From: Juglans regia
Lineage: Eukaryota; Streptophyta; Magnoliopsida; Fagales; Juglandaceae
Direction of reading: 5' to 3'
DNA: 64,000 bases
Assembly (NCBI RefSeq): GCF_001411555.2
Contig: NC_049904.1
Span: forward strand, 28,037,370 to 28,101,369
Position numbers and translations under genes: made by a program
In this document: piece by piece, positions 24,469 through 36,112 of the stretch
Numbering within the stretch: the first letter of the stretch is position 1
Layout of the letters: every line of letters starts with the position of its first letter
The notes under the pieces: model-generated
The model's database searches: none
Told to the model about the DNA's origin: nothing
The model's input: the letters and a program-made list of their open reading frames with translations, nothing else

Positions 24469-27400
24469 CTTCACTAATACGAATTAAATTGTCCCATTTT
24501 TCACGCCTTGGGTATTTTTAGAAAGAAATTGCTTTTTCCGCGTTAGGTGGTCACCGATGGTGGCCATCGAATGCATTTTTTTTATTTAATTGTTAATTAA
24601 TTATTTTAAAATGATTATACATATTTTTTTTATTTTTTAAAAAGAAATATTTAATAAATTTAAAAAAATGTTTGGAAAAAAAAAAAGTAAAAAGACAAAA
24701 ACTTTTTTACCTATTCCGTCGTGGTTTCGGTGGACTCCCACAAAAGCACGTACATAAGCAAAATCAGGGCAAAACTACGTACACATTCACCAAAACTTGA
24801 AGGGTCAGAATTTATTTTTTATTTTTCATGATATTTAAATAGAACAATGCTATGGCTGGTAGATCTCGCTTAGAGTTACGTTATTTTGATTTTTTTTACA
24901 TATATTTTTAATATATTTAAAAAAAAATTTACAATATCATTAAAAAATACTTTTTTAATTACGAAAAAAAAATTACACACAAAAAAACAATTGCAGTGGT
25001 AGTATTATTGATTTAAATAAGGCAAAACGAAGAACGCGTTGCCGGTAAACAACTTGAACGACACGGATTGTTGAAAACGATGATAAGATGAAGACAAATT
25101 GGCTAAAGGTGATAGGATAAGATTTGCGGTCTTCGTCGCTTTTGGTTAGACAAGGACGACCTAAAGGTGATACTTTAGTTCCTTTCGTGGTGAATGTGTA
25201 AATGCATAAATTCATTTTCATGTATTTTGGAGACTCATTTTCATGATTTTTTGTTATTTTATATATTTTTCATAAAATATAAACGTTTCAACCACAAAGA
25301 AATAATACGAGATTTATTTTATTATAAAAGTAATTTTATATTTTGTACCATATTAATGCATGTCAGTTTGTAAATTTATTTCTATAAAATCTTTTTGTGA
25401 CATTTCGTTTGAATACAAGAATAGTTTCATCTTATCTCATCTCATTATTATAATTTTTTAAATTTTTACAAAAAATATAAGGAAAATGCTAGTATACCGC
25501 TTGGGTTTGTTTATTCATTTTGACCGGTCATGTATTTAATTTTTTTTAATGATTAAGAAAGTGATTTTTAATATATTGGTATATTTTTTTTATTTTTTAA
25601 AAGTATTTAAAAATATTAAAAAATGTAAAAAAAAAAAAGATAAAAATAAAAATATAATTTTGTACTAGTGAGCATGCCTAACGGTCAAAGATAGGCAGGC
25701 ACGCTAACACGATTCAAAATATAATAAACAATTTAATGTTTTCAAATTTTATAATAATAATAATATTAAAAAATAATATTATAATAATATTTTATTAAAC
25801 TTTTATTTAAAACCATCTCATTTCATCTCAATATTAAAAAATATTTCTCTTTATAAAATCTTCTTCTAAGATTAAAATTTGTCTAAGTTATTAAGTGATG
25901 CATTTTATCACATTTATAAAGGTGTTTGTGTCCGGTCATTATCAATGAAAGTGTGGTAATTATGGCTATTTTCAAGTCATCCAAACTACTCAGTGCGTCT
26001 GATTAATCCAAAAGTATTCCGAGTCTGGAAATTGGAAAAAGTGAAATTCGGCAATCAAAGGAAGAGTATAAAAAAGTAGCAGCCATGCCAATTTCTCGAA
26101 CAATACAATGTGGAGAAGGAAGGAACACCACAAGTTGAAAACGGAAGGAAAGCCTCCTCTGGTTGAACGCCAAAAACCAAATCCGAAGTGGGGGGCTTCG
26201 GGTTTTGTCATTTGGGTAAGGGAGATGGGGAGGAGCTTGCGCAGAGAAGGGAGAGCGAGAGTGGGGGTGCTGCGTAGAGAAGGGTGTTTTGTATGGGTGA
26301 GGGAGATGGGGAGTGGTTGCGTAGAGAAGGGAGAATGAGGGTGGGGGTGCTATGCAGAGAAGGGAGACTGGTTGTGGGGTTTGATCTAGGTGAGGGAGAA
26401 GGGAAGGGGCTGCACAAAGAAGGGAGAGTGAGGGCTTCGGTGGTCTTCGGTTGGGTGGTGGTGCTGCGTAGAGAAGACAGAGTGGGTGGGGTTGGGAGGG
26501 TGAGGATTGACGGCTTCAATTGAGGTTTTCGTTTGGGAGGGATTGCGTAGAGCAAAGAAGGGGGAGCGAGGTCTTTGTCTGGGAGGGGCAGAGTAGAGAA
26601 GGGAGAGTGAGGTCTTCATTTGGGAGGGGCTGCACAGAGAAGGGAGTGAGGGAGAAAGGCAGATCGTGACGTGGCGATGAACCAGGTTGATGAGTAGGCT
26701 AGTGTGTGGTGTGTGATAGGTAGACCAGAGGTTGAGTAGAATTTTTGTAGGAAAGTTTTCCTCTTATGAGGCCTAATATCCTCAAAATTAGTTCCACGAC
26801 TTAGTGCCCTTTACGTGACTACATGGACGGAGTACTCTTGAACTGATATTTACAAGTAATAATTATGGAGTATGTAAGTGTTGTTTTATTCCATTTTTAA
26901 AAGAATTAGTAAAATATAAAATTTATGTAAAAAAATTAATTTTTTAATAATAAATTTATTAGTTGTCCTTTCTTAAACCCAAGAGGTACTTGGGTTTATC
27001 ATATCTTGGAACAAAGAAAAAAAGAGCTGAAAACTCATAATGCCTTCACTAATACGAGTTAGGTTGTCCCCTTTTCACGCCCTAGGTTTTCTAGAAGCAC
27101 GTACATGAGCAAAATAGGGGCAAAACTACGTACACATTCCCCAAAACTTGAAGGGTCCGAAATTATATTTTATTTTTTCATGATATATAAGTAGAACAAT
27201 GTTACGGACACAGCTGACAGCTCTCGCTTAGAATTACCGCTAATTATTTTGTTGTTTTTTTTTTTACATATATTTTTTAATATTTTTTTAAAAAATATTA
27301 TAATATTATTAAAAAATATTTTCTTAATTACAAAATAAAAATTAAAAAAATACAAACACATGAACAATTGCAGCGGTAGCTGTGGGTGTAGCATTATTGA

Positions 27401-28455
27401 TTTAAACAAGGCAAAACGAAGAACACGTTGCCGGTAAACAACGTGAACAACATTGGAAACGATGATAAGATGAATTCGCTAAAGGTGATAAGATAAGATT
27501 TGCGGTCTTTGTCGATTTTGGTTAGACAAGACGACCTAAAGGTGATACTTTAATTCCTTTCGTGGTGAATGTGTAAATGCATAAATTCATTTTCATGTTT
27601 TTTGTATAGTCATTTTCATGAATTTTTTTTAATTTTATTTTATATCGTTTTCATAAAATATGAACGTTTTAGCTACGAAGAGATAATATACGAATAAATC
27701 TCATATAAAAATTTATTTTATCATAAAAATAATTTTATAATTTAATGTAACATATTAAGACATATCAGTTTGTAAATTTATTTTTATGAATCTTTTTGTG
27801 ACGTCCCGTTTGAATACAAAAAAAAATTCATCTCATCTCATCTTATTATTACAACATTTTTCAAATTTCTACAAAAAATATAAAGAAAATGCTAATATGC
27901 CGTTTGAGTTTGCCTCCTCATTTTGACCGCTCATGTATTTAATTTTTTTTAACGATTAATGAAGTAATTTTTCAAAAATATCAAAAAATATTAAAACATG
28001 TAAATAAAATAAAATTAAGAAAAAGATAACTTTTAACTGTTAAAGCTGGGCGGCACACTAGCATGACTCAAAATATAATAAACAATTCAACTTTTTCAAA
28101 TCTCAAAATAATAATAATATTAAAAAATAATATTATAATAATATTTTATTAAACTTTTATTTAAAACCATCTCATTTCATCTCAATATTAAAAAATATTT
28201 CTCTTTATAAAATCTTCTTCTAAGATTAAAATTTGTCTAAGTTATTAAGTGATGCATTTTATCACATTTATAAAAGTGTTTGTGTCCGGTCATTATCAAT
28301 GAAAGTGTGTGGTAATTATGGCTATTTTCAAGTCATCCAAACTACTCAGTGCGTCTGATTAATCCAAAAGTATTCCGAGTCTTGGAAATTGGAAAAAGTG
28401 AAATTCGGCAATCAAAGGAAGAGTATAAAAAAGTAGCAGCCATGCCAATTTCCAA

Positions 28456-29255
28456 AACCCTCACCAATATAAAAGCTGCTCGATCATGATCATGATGTCT
28501 TTAAAAACATTAGTATTTGCCGAGGACAAAGGATAGAATTATTATTCTATAACAATTTGTTTACATTATATAATAAAATCATATTCTTTTAATATTATTT
28601 TTAATTTGAAAGTTTGAATGTAATAAAAATATTATTATATTTGAAATTGTATATAAATTATTAGCAGGTTGTAAGTCAATTGAACTGAGTCAATTTTCAC
28701 GTCTCGTTAATGCCCCTCCACTTGTCGATTGTCCCTGCTTTTTTTTTTTTTTTCTTTTTATCGCTTTTTGAGTCTCTTTGCTAATCTTTCCATCAACAAT
28801 CGCCACACCAGTTGCCCCGCATTCTTTAGCACATGCCATCATCCTATCCTATTATTAAACAGCAATTTCACTTTAAGGGTACGTTTGGATAGTGAGAAGT
28901 GTTGAGAATGTTTGTGAATAATAGTAAAAAAATAATAAAAAAGTAATAATAAAATATTAAATAATAGTAAAAAATAGGTAAAAAGTAATGAATAGTAAAA
29001 AAGTAGGTAAAAAGTAATAATAAAGTAAAGAATAGTAGTGACCAAACACACCCAATCTATTGATTCTTAAGAGTGTATGTATGTACGTACGTAAACCCAT
29101 CTTCCGATCGCCATCTATTGATGTGGTTAAGAAACAAGAGACATGAGCCAGCTCGATCGTTCCTCCATTTCTCCTTTGATTTTCATTCCCTTTTAGTTTA
29201 CAATCTACATGTATTGGCTAATCTTCTATCTTTGATTTGAGTACTATTCTAGAAC
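28456..29255 (+). promoter_or_regulatory. Distal half of the CRK-C upstream region, cut off by a gypsy insertion
   Basis: This matches the CRK-B upstream module (10740-11175) as far as GAGTACT(A/G)TTCTAGAAC. The matching sequence resumes only at 36444, after the gypsy element. It contains a MITE-like insert at 28877-29053 that CRK-B lacks. Before the insertion it was contiguous with the CRK-C promoter; it is now about 8 kb from the start codon. Confidence 0.65.
28877..29053. repeat. MITE-like insert, inverted ends GGGTACGTTTGG / CCAAACACACCC
   Basis: 177 bp with ends GGGTACGTTTGGATAGTGAG and TAGTGACCAAACACACCC, which are imperfect inverted repeats. The inside is made of AATAGTAAAAAA/GTAATAATAAA runs. 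CRK-B lacks it at the same place (about 10976). A related but inverted-looking AT tract lies at 54110-54295 upstream of CRK-D. The target duplication is unclear. Confidence 0.6.
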
Positions 29256-29935
29256 AGTGAGGGAAGTAATCTCCCAGGTCGGGCTGGGGGGACTAGGCCC
29301 AGGGCCCGAGTACAAGGGTTGGGTTGGGCTGGGCTGGGAAAGGAAGTGATCGAGCAAAGCACGTTAACAAGATGACGAAAGGCAGGGACATCCACTGTAA
29401 GAGAGATGTCCATTGTTCAGGGACATCCACTATTCCTAAACCCTGGCATCCAAATATGTAAGAGAGATGGACGTACCTGATCGGAACCAAGTTGCATTTA
29501 ATGGGACGGAGACGAGCACGCCACGATAGGGAGCCACGCCGCATTTAATGCATCCCAGGGCTCAGCACGTAACGACGTGCCTCCTGGGGTGTCAATGATA
29601 GCCACAATCAGGTCTGGCAAGTTTGTTGCGTAGTAAGGAGTTGGCAGCGACACCTGACCCCAGTACGGAGTAGCACACCCACCACCTCCACGTCGGGCAT
29701 CGCCTCGGTCAGGTATAAATACCCCCTCCCCCAACCATGAAAGGGCTTCAAACTCTCTAATACTCCACCACATTATTCTCTCTAATGGAATGCTTCTCTC
29801 TTTCACTTTATACCAACAACTGGCTTAGGCATTGGAGGTAAAACTACACCTCAAGTCCCCATTCTCTATCTCAACAGGATCCTGACTAAGCTCAGCAACG
29901 TGGAATTGCCCAGGCTGTAAAACACGACATCAACA
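29256..29935 (+). repeat. 5' LTR of the Tat-type gypsy element (680 bp)
   Basis: Starts AGTGAGGGAAGTAATC and ends AACACGACATCAACA. A TATA box in AGGTATAAATACC lies at 29711-29722, followed by the usual purine/pyrimidine leader and probable poly(A) signals. About 350 bp between roughly 29300 and 29650 have no counterpart in the 3' LTR. Confidence 0.88.
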
Positions 29936-29987
29936 GTGGCGTCGTCTTGTAGGATCTCCTTCTTTTCTATAGTAGCATGTCATTTGC

Positions 29988-30480
29988 ATGCCGGCAACAA
30001 CTCGCTCCCAAGCCTCACGTCGTGAAGAAGAACAACTCAAAATAATGGAAGCACAATCCCACGAACAAGTTGAAATGATATGGAAGCTGATGGAGGAGGT
30101 GACAGCTCTCCTCAGGAGAATGCCTCCCTACGGAGGACCAACGGAAAATTTTGAGGGAGGCGACACAACCAGCACTATGAGTCCTGTTGAGCCCCTGAGG
30201 TAACAGCAACCGAAGAAGAACTATCGAGCTCCGTGAACTCGAGGACAAATACGCCCAGATGGCCAAACGAATAGCGCTTAGGTTATGGCGGTCCCTCTTC
30301 CCTTAAGATTCAAAGTTCCGCAGATAGATGCGTATGATGGATTCAAGGACCCTTTAGAACATCTAGAAACATTCAAAGGCCATATGGCCTTGCACAGGTC
30401 CATAAACTCTCGATTCAATAGAGAGCACATGACAACAGACAACCAGGATTAAAAAATCACTCTAGCGACTTTGCTAGGGG
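29988..30480 (+). pseudogene. Gypsy gag remnant
   Basis: The ATG at 29988 opens MPATTRSQASRREEEQLKIM with a likely coiled-coil start and stops at 30203. After a frame change, PLPLRFKVPQIDAYDGFKDP, then LEHLETFKGHM (about 30283-30400) is the conserved core of the Retrotrans_gag domain (P-x-FK-P...YDG-x-DP-x-HL). The rest of gag, including any zinc knuckle, is deleted or unreadable. Confidence 0.75.
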
Positions 30481-30799
30481 GGTCTAGTCTCGTAACCTCT
30501 TTATGACTGAGATCACACGAAAAACCCCCACTTCGTTGAGGGATTTCATGGACCGAACCAATAGTTTCATCAATGCCGAAGAAGCCTGGCCAGGTAAAAT
30601 GACCCTGTGGGCAAAATATGCACAATCGCCGTAGGATACACTGGGGAAAGGACCGCCTCCTCAGTACAGAGGGCACACGCCACAAGGGCCAGGTATGAAG
30701 AAACGTTCACCACCAGTAGGGCAGTCCCAACCACTAGGAGTCACTCAGGGGGGATGATCATAACCTTTCAGTGAAAAGGATGACGAGGGCAATCTCCAC

Positions 30800-33700
30800 C
30801 CTCATGACAACACTTTAGTAGTGACCATGCAAATTCCAACTACACAACAAGAATGGTCCTAATTGACAATGGCAGTTCTGCCGATATCCTATTCTAGGAA
30901 GCCTTCGTCCTGATGGGAATCATGCTCGATAGGTTGCACCCTGCCCCAATGCCCTTCAAAGGCTTCACTAGAGACATAGTCTAGCCGACTAGTGCAATCA
31001 CCTTGTCCATCTTGGCAAGGAAGGCCCCAAGAACGACTGCTAACATGGTGAATTTCCTCAAGGTGAATGCCATCTCCTCCTACAATGCAATCTTGGGGAG
31101 ACCAACCTTGAACAACCCGAGGATAATGACCTCCACATTCCACCTGAAGATGAAATTTTCAACTCCTGCGGGAGTAAGCGAGATCCGTGGTGAGCAGGTC
31201 CTGGCATGGGAATGCTATGCTCGGAAACTGAAGTAAGAGGCCAAGGAGGTCCGAGCTCTCGAAGGAGTGCGAGAGGATGCCAACCCGCCCCCACCTCTGA
31301 CCTTGATAGAGCTGGATGAAGAAGCTAGGGACGAGCATGCACTACAGTAGGTAGAGCCCAATGAGCCTCTGGAATAGGTGTTAGTGGATCTGCAAAGACT
31401 CGAATGGACTGTCTAAGTGGGAACCAAAATGACTCATGAGCTGAGAAGATCCGTAAAGCTGCTTCTCATTGAGCACAATCTTGTGTTCGCCTAGAGCCAC
31501 GAAGAAAAGCTTGAAATCGACACAGTTGTCATCGACCATCGCCTGATCGTGGATCCCAAGGCTAGGAAGGTCAAGCAAAAGCATCGCAGTTTTAGTGCAG
31601 AGAAGTACGCATCCATCGCTGAGGAGGTGAACCGCCTCCTTGCTGCGGGATTCATCAGGGAAGCCCACTATCCCGAATGACTTTCTAACATGGTCCTGGT
31701 AGAGAAGGCAAGTGAGAAGTGGAAAATGTGTGTTGACTTCATCGACTTGAACAAGGGTTGCCCGAAAGACAATTTCCCACTAACGCACATGGACCTAATA
31801 GTGGATTCGACTACCGGACACCCCCTACTCATTTTCATGGATCCATACTCGGGGTAAAATCAGATCAAGATGAACCCCGACGATGAGGAGAAGATAGCCT
31901 TCATCATTGACCGAGGACTCTACTATTACAAAGCTATACCGTTCAGTCTGAAGAATGTTGGTGCGATTTATGATTGAATGGTTAGCGTGATGTTCAAGGA
32001 GCAGATTGGACGGAACATAGAGGTATATGCAGATGACCCCTTGGTCAAAAGCTGAAAGCCCGAGCAGCACGTCACCGACCTTCAGGAAGCTTTCGCAGTA
32101 TTCAAGCTTAACCCACTGAAATGTACGTTCGACGTCGAGTCAAGAAATTTCTTGGGCTTCATGATCTCAGAGTGAGGAATTAAGGCTTGTCCCGAAAAGG
32201 TTGAGGTGATAATAAGTATGTTGTTTCCGCGAACAACTCACGAGGTCTAGATACTAGCAGGGAGAGTGGCTACCCTAAACCATTATATCGCAAGGTCAAT
32301 CAACTGCAACCTTCCCTTCTTCAAGGTCCTCAGGAAGGCGCAGGAGAGGGATGCTAAGTGTAACCAGGCGTTCAGTGAGCTGAATGAGTATTTGGCCCAT
32401 CCACCACTTCTTGGCCAAACTAAGCCAGGGGAAAGCTTGACTGTATTCTTGGCAATGACCTCGAATGTCTTGTCTGCTGTCATAGTCTGCAACAAGGGAG
32501 GGGGCAACGACCTTTCTACTACACGAGTTGTGCTTTTTGAGGAGCCGAGGCTAGATACCCCTGAACAGAAATGTTGGCCTTTGCATTAGTCAACGCCGCA
32601 AGGCGGTTGAGGCCATTCTTCCTAGCCCACCCGATGAAGGTACTCACTGTTGTTCTCTTTAGAAAAATACTACAGAAACCCGATGTGTCTGGCCGAATGA
32701 CGAACTGGGCGATTGAATTGAGTGAGTTCGAAATAAAGTACCTCCCTCGCACAACAATCAAGGGGTAAGTGCTAGCAGATTTCACAGCTGAATTCTCGAA
32801 CTTCCCCGAAGAGATGCCTATCACACCCCAAGGTAAGCCCTGAATGGTCTACGTCGACGGCTAGTCCTGCTAGGCTAGAGGGTGTAAGGGTGCAGGGGTG
32901 CACATCATCACAGAGCTCGGGGAGAAGCAAAATTACGCAATCAAACTTGGCTTCAAGACTACCAACAACAAAGGCGAGTACGAGGCATTAATGGCGGGAA
33001 TGTCAGTAGCCAGGTTGCTTGGAGCCACCGAGATTGAGGTGAGAACCGATTCGTAGGTGATAGTCGGTCAAGTAACAGGAAAGTTTGCCACGAAAGGGTC
33101 AAAACTGAAGAAGTACCTTCAACAGGTGGAAGAGGCGCGTAACCTTTTCAAAAATTTCCACATTCAATGGATCCCAAGGGGGGAGAACCACAAAGCAAAC
33201 TGCTCGGCAAGAGCCGCCTCGTGCCAGGAAGAGGCCCCTATTCCAGATCGCATTGTAGCTCTAACGATTGACAGGCCAACTATTGGGATCAGTGTATCCA
33301 TCATCCAACCATCACGTCGGAGTGGGCAGTAGATATTATAAAGTACCTCGGTGAAGGCCTGGTCCCAGACGACCAGGAAGAAGCACGAAAGATTAGAAAT
33401 AGAGCGGTGCGTTTCACGTTGTTGGAAGGAGTCCTGTATAGAAGAGGCTTCTCTGAGCCCTTCCTAAGGTGCATCCCGCCTAAGGAAGCCCAGTACGTCC
33501 TAGTCGAGATATATGAAGGAATCTGCGAAAATCACTCTGGTGGAAGGGGGCTGGCCGCCAGGGTCACACGTGCGGGGTACTATTGGCCCTACTCCCTCTA
33601 GGATGCAGAGGATTTTATGAAGAAGTGCCCCAGGTGCCAAAAACATGCGCTCCTTCACTACTACCCGCCAGAAGAACTGACATCCATTGTGTCCCCTTGG

Positions 33701-34150
33701 CCCTTCGCACAATGGGGGCTCGGCTTTATCAGCCCGTTCCCGGGGGCAAGGGAAGAGTGAAGTTTGTGGTAATAGCAGTCAATTACTTCAAAAAGTGGGT
33801 GGAAGCAGAAGTACTGGCGACCATCACAGCCCAAGCTATCACTAGATTCCTCCGAAAATTCATAGTCTGTAGGTTCAACATTCCTCAGAGCCTCATATCA
33901 GACAACGACAGACAGTTGGACTGCTCGCATTACCGGGAGTGGTGTGCCGAATATCCTTGTATTCATCTTCGGGGCACCTATAAGCCAATGGATAGGCAGA
34001 GGCGAACAAAAGAACCTTGCTGAATATCTTGAAGAATAAGCTAAGGAACTAGATGTGGAGATTTATATTATGGGCATACTAAACGTCCGTGAAGACCCCC
34101 AAGGGAGAAACACCTTTCGTGCCTTTCTATGAGATTGAAGCTGTGATCCC
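30800..34150 (+). pseudogene. Gypsy pol remnant: PR, RT, RNase H, archaeal-type RNase H, INT
   Basis: Protease: VLIDNGSSADILF (30852-30896), where the usual catalytic DTGSS/DSGSS is DNGSS. RT: VEKASEKWKMCVDFIDLNKGCPKD (about 31695), IFMDPYSG, and YADD at about 32026 in place of YVDD. RNase H: TLNHYIARS...PFFKVLRKA through VFLAMTSNVLSAVIV (32266-32500). Second RNase H: YVDG (about 32850) GAGVHI, NNKGEYEALMAGMSVARLLGA, VRTDS, IPRGENHKA (to 33200). INT: GICENHSGGRGLAARVTRAGYYWP...CPRCQKHA (33515-33650), a degenerate HHCC finger, then LISDND (about 33895). Dozens of stops and shifts leave no functional polyprotein. Confidence 0.85.
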
Positions 34151-34685
34151 AGTGGATGTGGGAATGCCAATGTACTGAGTTCAACACTTCAATCCCAGAT
34201 CACAACGAAGAAGGATTAAAAGAAACCCTAGACCTCCCAGAAGAATCAGCAAGTCAAACGACGAACAACAAAAAGAAAGTTGAACAGCACTTTAACAAAT
34301 GAGTCCGACCTCATGCCTTCAAGGTAGGAGACTTGGTCTTGAAGAAGATGGGGGTCACCACCCAGGAAGAAGGAAAGCTAGGTCCCCAATGGGAATGACC
34401 CTTTGGGGTGACGGAAGCAAAAGGCCTAGCTCCTATCGTCTGAAGGACCAGGAAGGGCGCTCGGGACACACGTGGTGGGATCCCTCGGTCTTGCTCCTTG
34501 TGGACCCCCAATTAGGAAGAACTGCGACCTTGGGGCACTCAGGAGAACTTAAGTGACGCTTCTGACCCGAAGGCGATAAGGGGTCCCTCAGGAAGTCCTG
34601 CCCAAGCACGTACGAGTCATCAGAAGAGGTCAAATAGCTCTTGATCTTGATATTGACATTGGACAAAATCACGTCGGTCTCCGTG

Positions 34686-35324
34686 TCATAAGGGTGGGCC
34701 GATACCTAGAATAACACTGTCGTTAAATTGGCCTCCTCCCTTTGGGACAAGTCGACAGACAACCTCTTGGCTAAGTGGACGTCCGACCAAACGGCTTGAA
34801 CGAGAAACTCTTCTTGGTCCTTGTCTCCCTTGGGGTACTCCCATCACAAGCCTGAAATAAAGAAGAACTTTCAAGACCAATTCTTGATATGGGAATGCCA
34901 AGACTCGAGGCTGGCGATGTGCCTCCCTGTCGTGCACGCCTAAAAGCAGCACAAACTGCCGTCCAAGCTCAGCACTCGATACACTGACAAGAACTTCCGA
35001 GCTGTCAAGTCGGGATACTTCTCTAAACCAATGTTGAGTAGCCTTCGATAAATAATGCAATTGGCCATTAGGAGCCGCCAAGCGTTCATGTGAAGTTGGG
35101 AATCCCAAAAGATTTAGAACATCGTTAACTGGGTGCCAGAATGGGAGGTGAAGCCGATTTGCGAAAAGAATGGGGTATGGCACCAGACAGCCTGCCATCT
35201 CGTCAACATCCCGCGGTGCCTTGGAACCTATAGAACCACCTACATATGGATATTGTACTTCATCTTGAATGCCCGGAGGTCGTCGGGGGAGAAACACAAC
35301 TCCTAGCTCTTCTCGGCTAAGCAT
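34686..35324 (-). CDS. Antisense ORF in the 3' region of the gypsy element
   Basis: A 212-residue open frame on the minus strand, opposite to gag-pol, starting at 35324. The segment LVPYPILFANRLHLPFWHPVNDVLNLLGFPTSHERLAAPNG resembles the 'putative gypsy-type transposon' domain (once called Transposase_28), with its 'F..G.R.P.HP.v..vL..lg..P.ql.PN' pattern. It is one of the few long uninterrupted frames in this element, although gag-pol is shattered. Such antisense ORFs are known from Tat-lineage elements; their role is not known. A TATATAA on the same strand at about 35626-35632, followed by a pyrimidine-rich leader, could be its promoter. Whether it is still expressed cannot be told. Confidence 0.65.
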   Translation of the reverse strand: MLSREELGVVFLPRRPPGIQDEVQYPYVGGSIGSKAPRDVDEMAGCLVPYPILFANRLHLPFWHPVNDVLNLLGFPTSHERLAAPNGQLHYLSKATQHWFREVSRLDSSEVLVSVSSAELGRQFVLLLGVHDREAHRQPRVLAFPYQELVLKVLLYFRLVMGVPQGRQGPRRVSRSSRLVGRPLSQEVVCRLVPKGGGQFNDSVILGIGPPL

Positions 35325-35625
35325 AGAGGCTTGTCACTTGAGGAACTCTGGGGCCATCAAAGCGACAGAACAAGACGGTGAGAACGATGAGGGAAGACGG
35401 AAAGGTTGAGGAATGGAGAGAACCGTGGTGGAGAAGAACTCGAAAGAGAAATGGTGGCAATGGAGGAAGTGAGAAAATGGAAAACTTGAGGAACAGAATT
35501 CGAAAGAGAAACGACAACAATGGAGGAAGTGAGAAGACAGAAGCAATGAGAGAAATGAGGAGAGAAACCAATGAAAGAAAGGAAGAGAATGAGGCAAATA
35601 GTGAAAATGAGAGAGGGGAGTGACC

Positions 35626-35632
35626 TTATATA
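35626..35632 (-). promoter_or_regulatory. TATA-like site for the antisense ORF
   Basis: On the minus strand the sequence CCTATATAAGG is followed by about 300 bp of TC-rich leader (TCTCTCATTTTC, TTTCTCTCC, CTTCTGTC) up to the ATG at 35324. The position and composition fit a plant core promoter facing the antisense ORF. This is an inference from motif and layout only. Confidence 0.4.
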
Positions 35633-35639
35633 GGCTCGC

Positions 35640-36000
35640 AAGGGAACCGAGACATTGAATGACGTGGGTAGGTGGGCTCGGGAAGCCCAACCGGGGCAAG
35701 ACTGCACAGATGTGGAATGCAACGTAGGGCGCTTGGGGAGCAGGGGCCAATAAACGACCCGGGATGTGGGCAGACATACCTCGTCGGACCCAACCATCGG
35801 GGAAGCAACAGAGACCGTGAAAGTCGAGGCGACGCATGCATTGAATGGCGTGGATATGTGGCCTTGGGAAGCCCAACCGGTGCAGGATTGCATAGACATA
35901 AGAAGCCACGTTAGGCGTGTGGGGAGCACGAGTGGATAAACCGCCCGAGATATGGGGAGACGCCCCACCAAATTCAACGGTTGGGAAATCGGAAAGACAA
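35640..36000 (+). repeat. Two tandem repeats of about 180 bp in the gypsy 3' region
   Basis: Unit 1 (from about 35652: CATTGAATGACGTGGGTAGG ... GGGAAGCCCAACCGG ... GCGCTTGGGGAGCAG) is followed by unit 2 (from about 35839: CATTGAATGGCGTGGATATG ... GGGAAGCCCAACCGG ... GTGTGGGGAGCACG). They are GC-rich compared with the surroundings. Tandem repeats in this position are typical of Tat elements. Confidence 0.75.
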
Positions 36001-36112
36001 CGGAATCCGAAGTGACCTCATGCTAATGACAGGGGAAGATCCGAAAGAAACACGGCCGAGGAAGGCATGTTTTGAATTCCCACCACACGTGTACTAGGAA
36101 TTCGCGGGGTAC

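Larger units (their letters stand above)
22990..28455 (+). repeat. Direct tandem duplication of about 3.1 kb (unit 1 22990-26090, unit 2 26098-28455)
   Basis: Both units begin with ACAATGCAGAGAAGGAAGGA / ACAATGTGGAGAAGGAAGGA. They then run through the GA-rich array, GACGTGGCGAT, GGCCTAATATCCTCAAAATT, AACCCAAGAGGTACTTGG, GACGACCTAAAGGTGATACTTT and the AAATCTTCTTCTAAGATTAAAA block, and end at GCAGCCATGCCAATTTC (26092 and 28450). Unit 1 is longer because it holds a hAT-like insert (23976-24468) and a further AT-rich insert around 24525-24740. No gene is seen in either unit. Confidence 0.85.

Noticed and set aside
35334..35977. Three overlapping minus-strand frames of 190-206 codons beside the gypsy antisense ORF
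   Set aside because: They overlap one another in different frames, lie over the tandem repeats and TC-rich leader, and have biased composition (Ser/Pro/Leu). Only 34686-35324 has a domain-like pattern.
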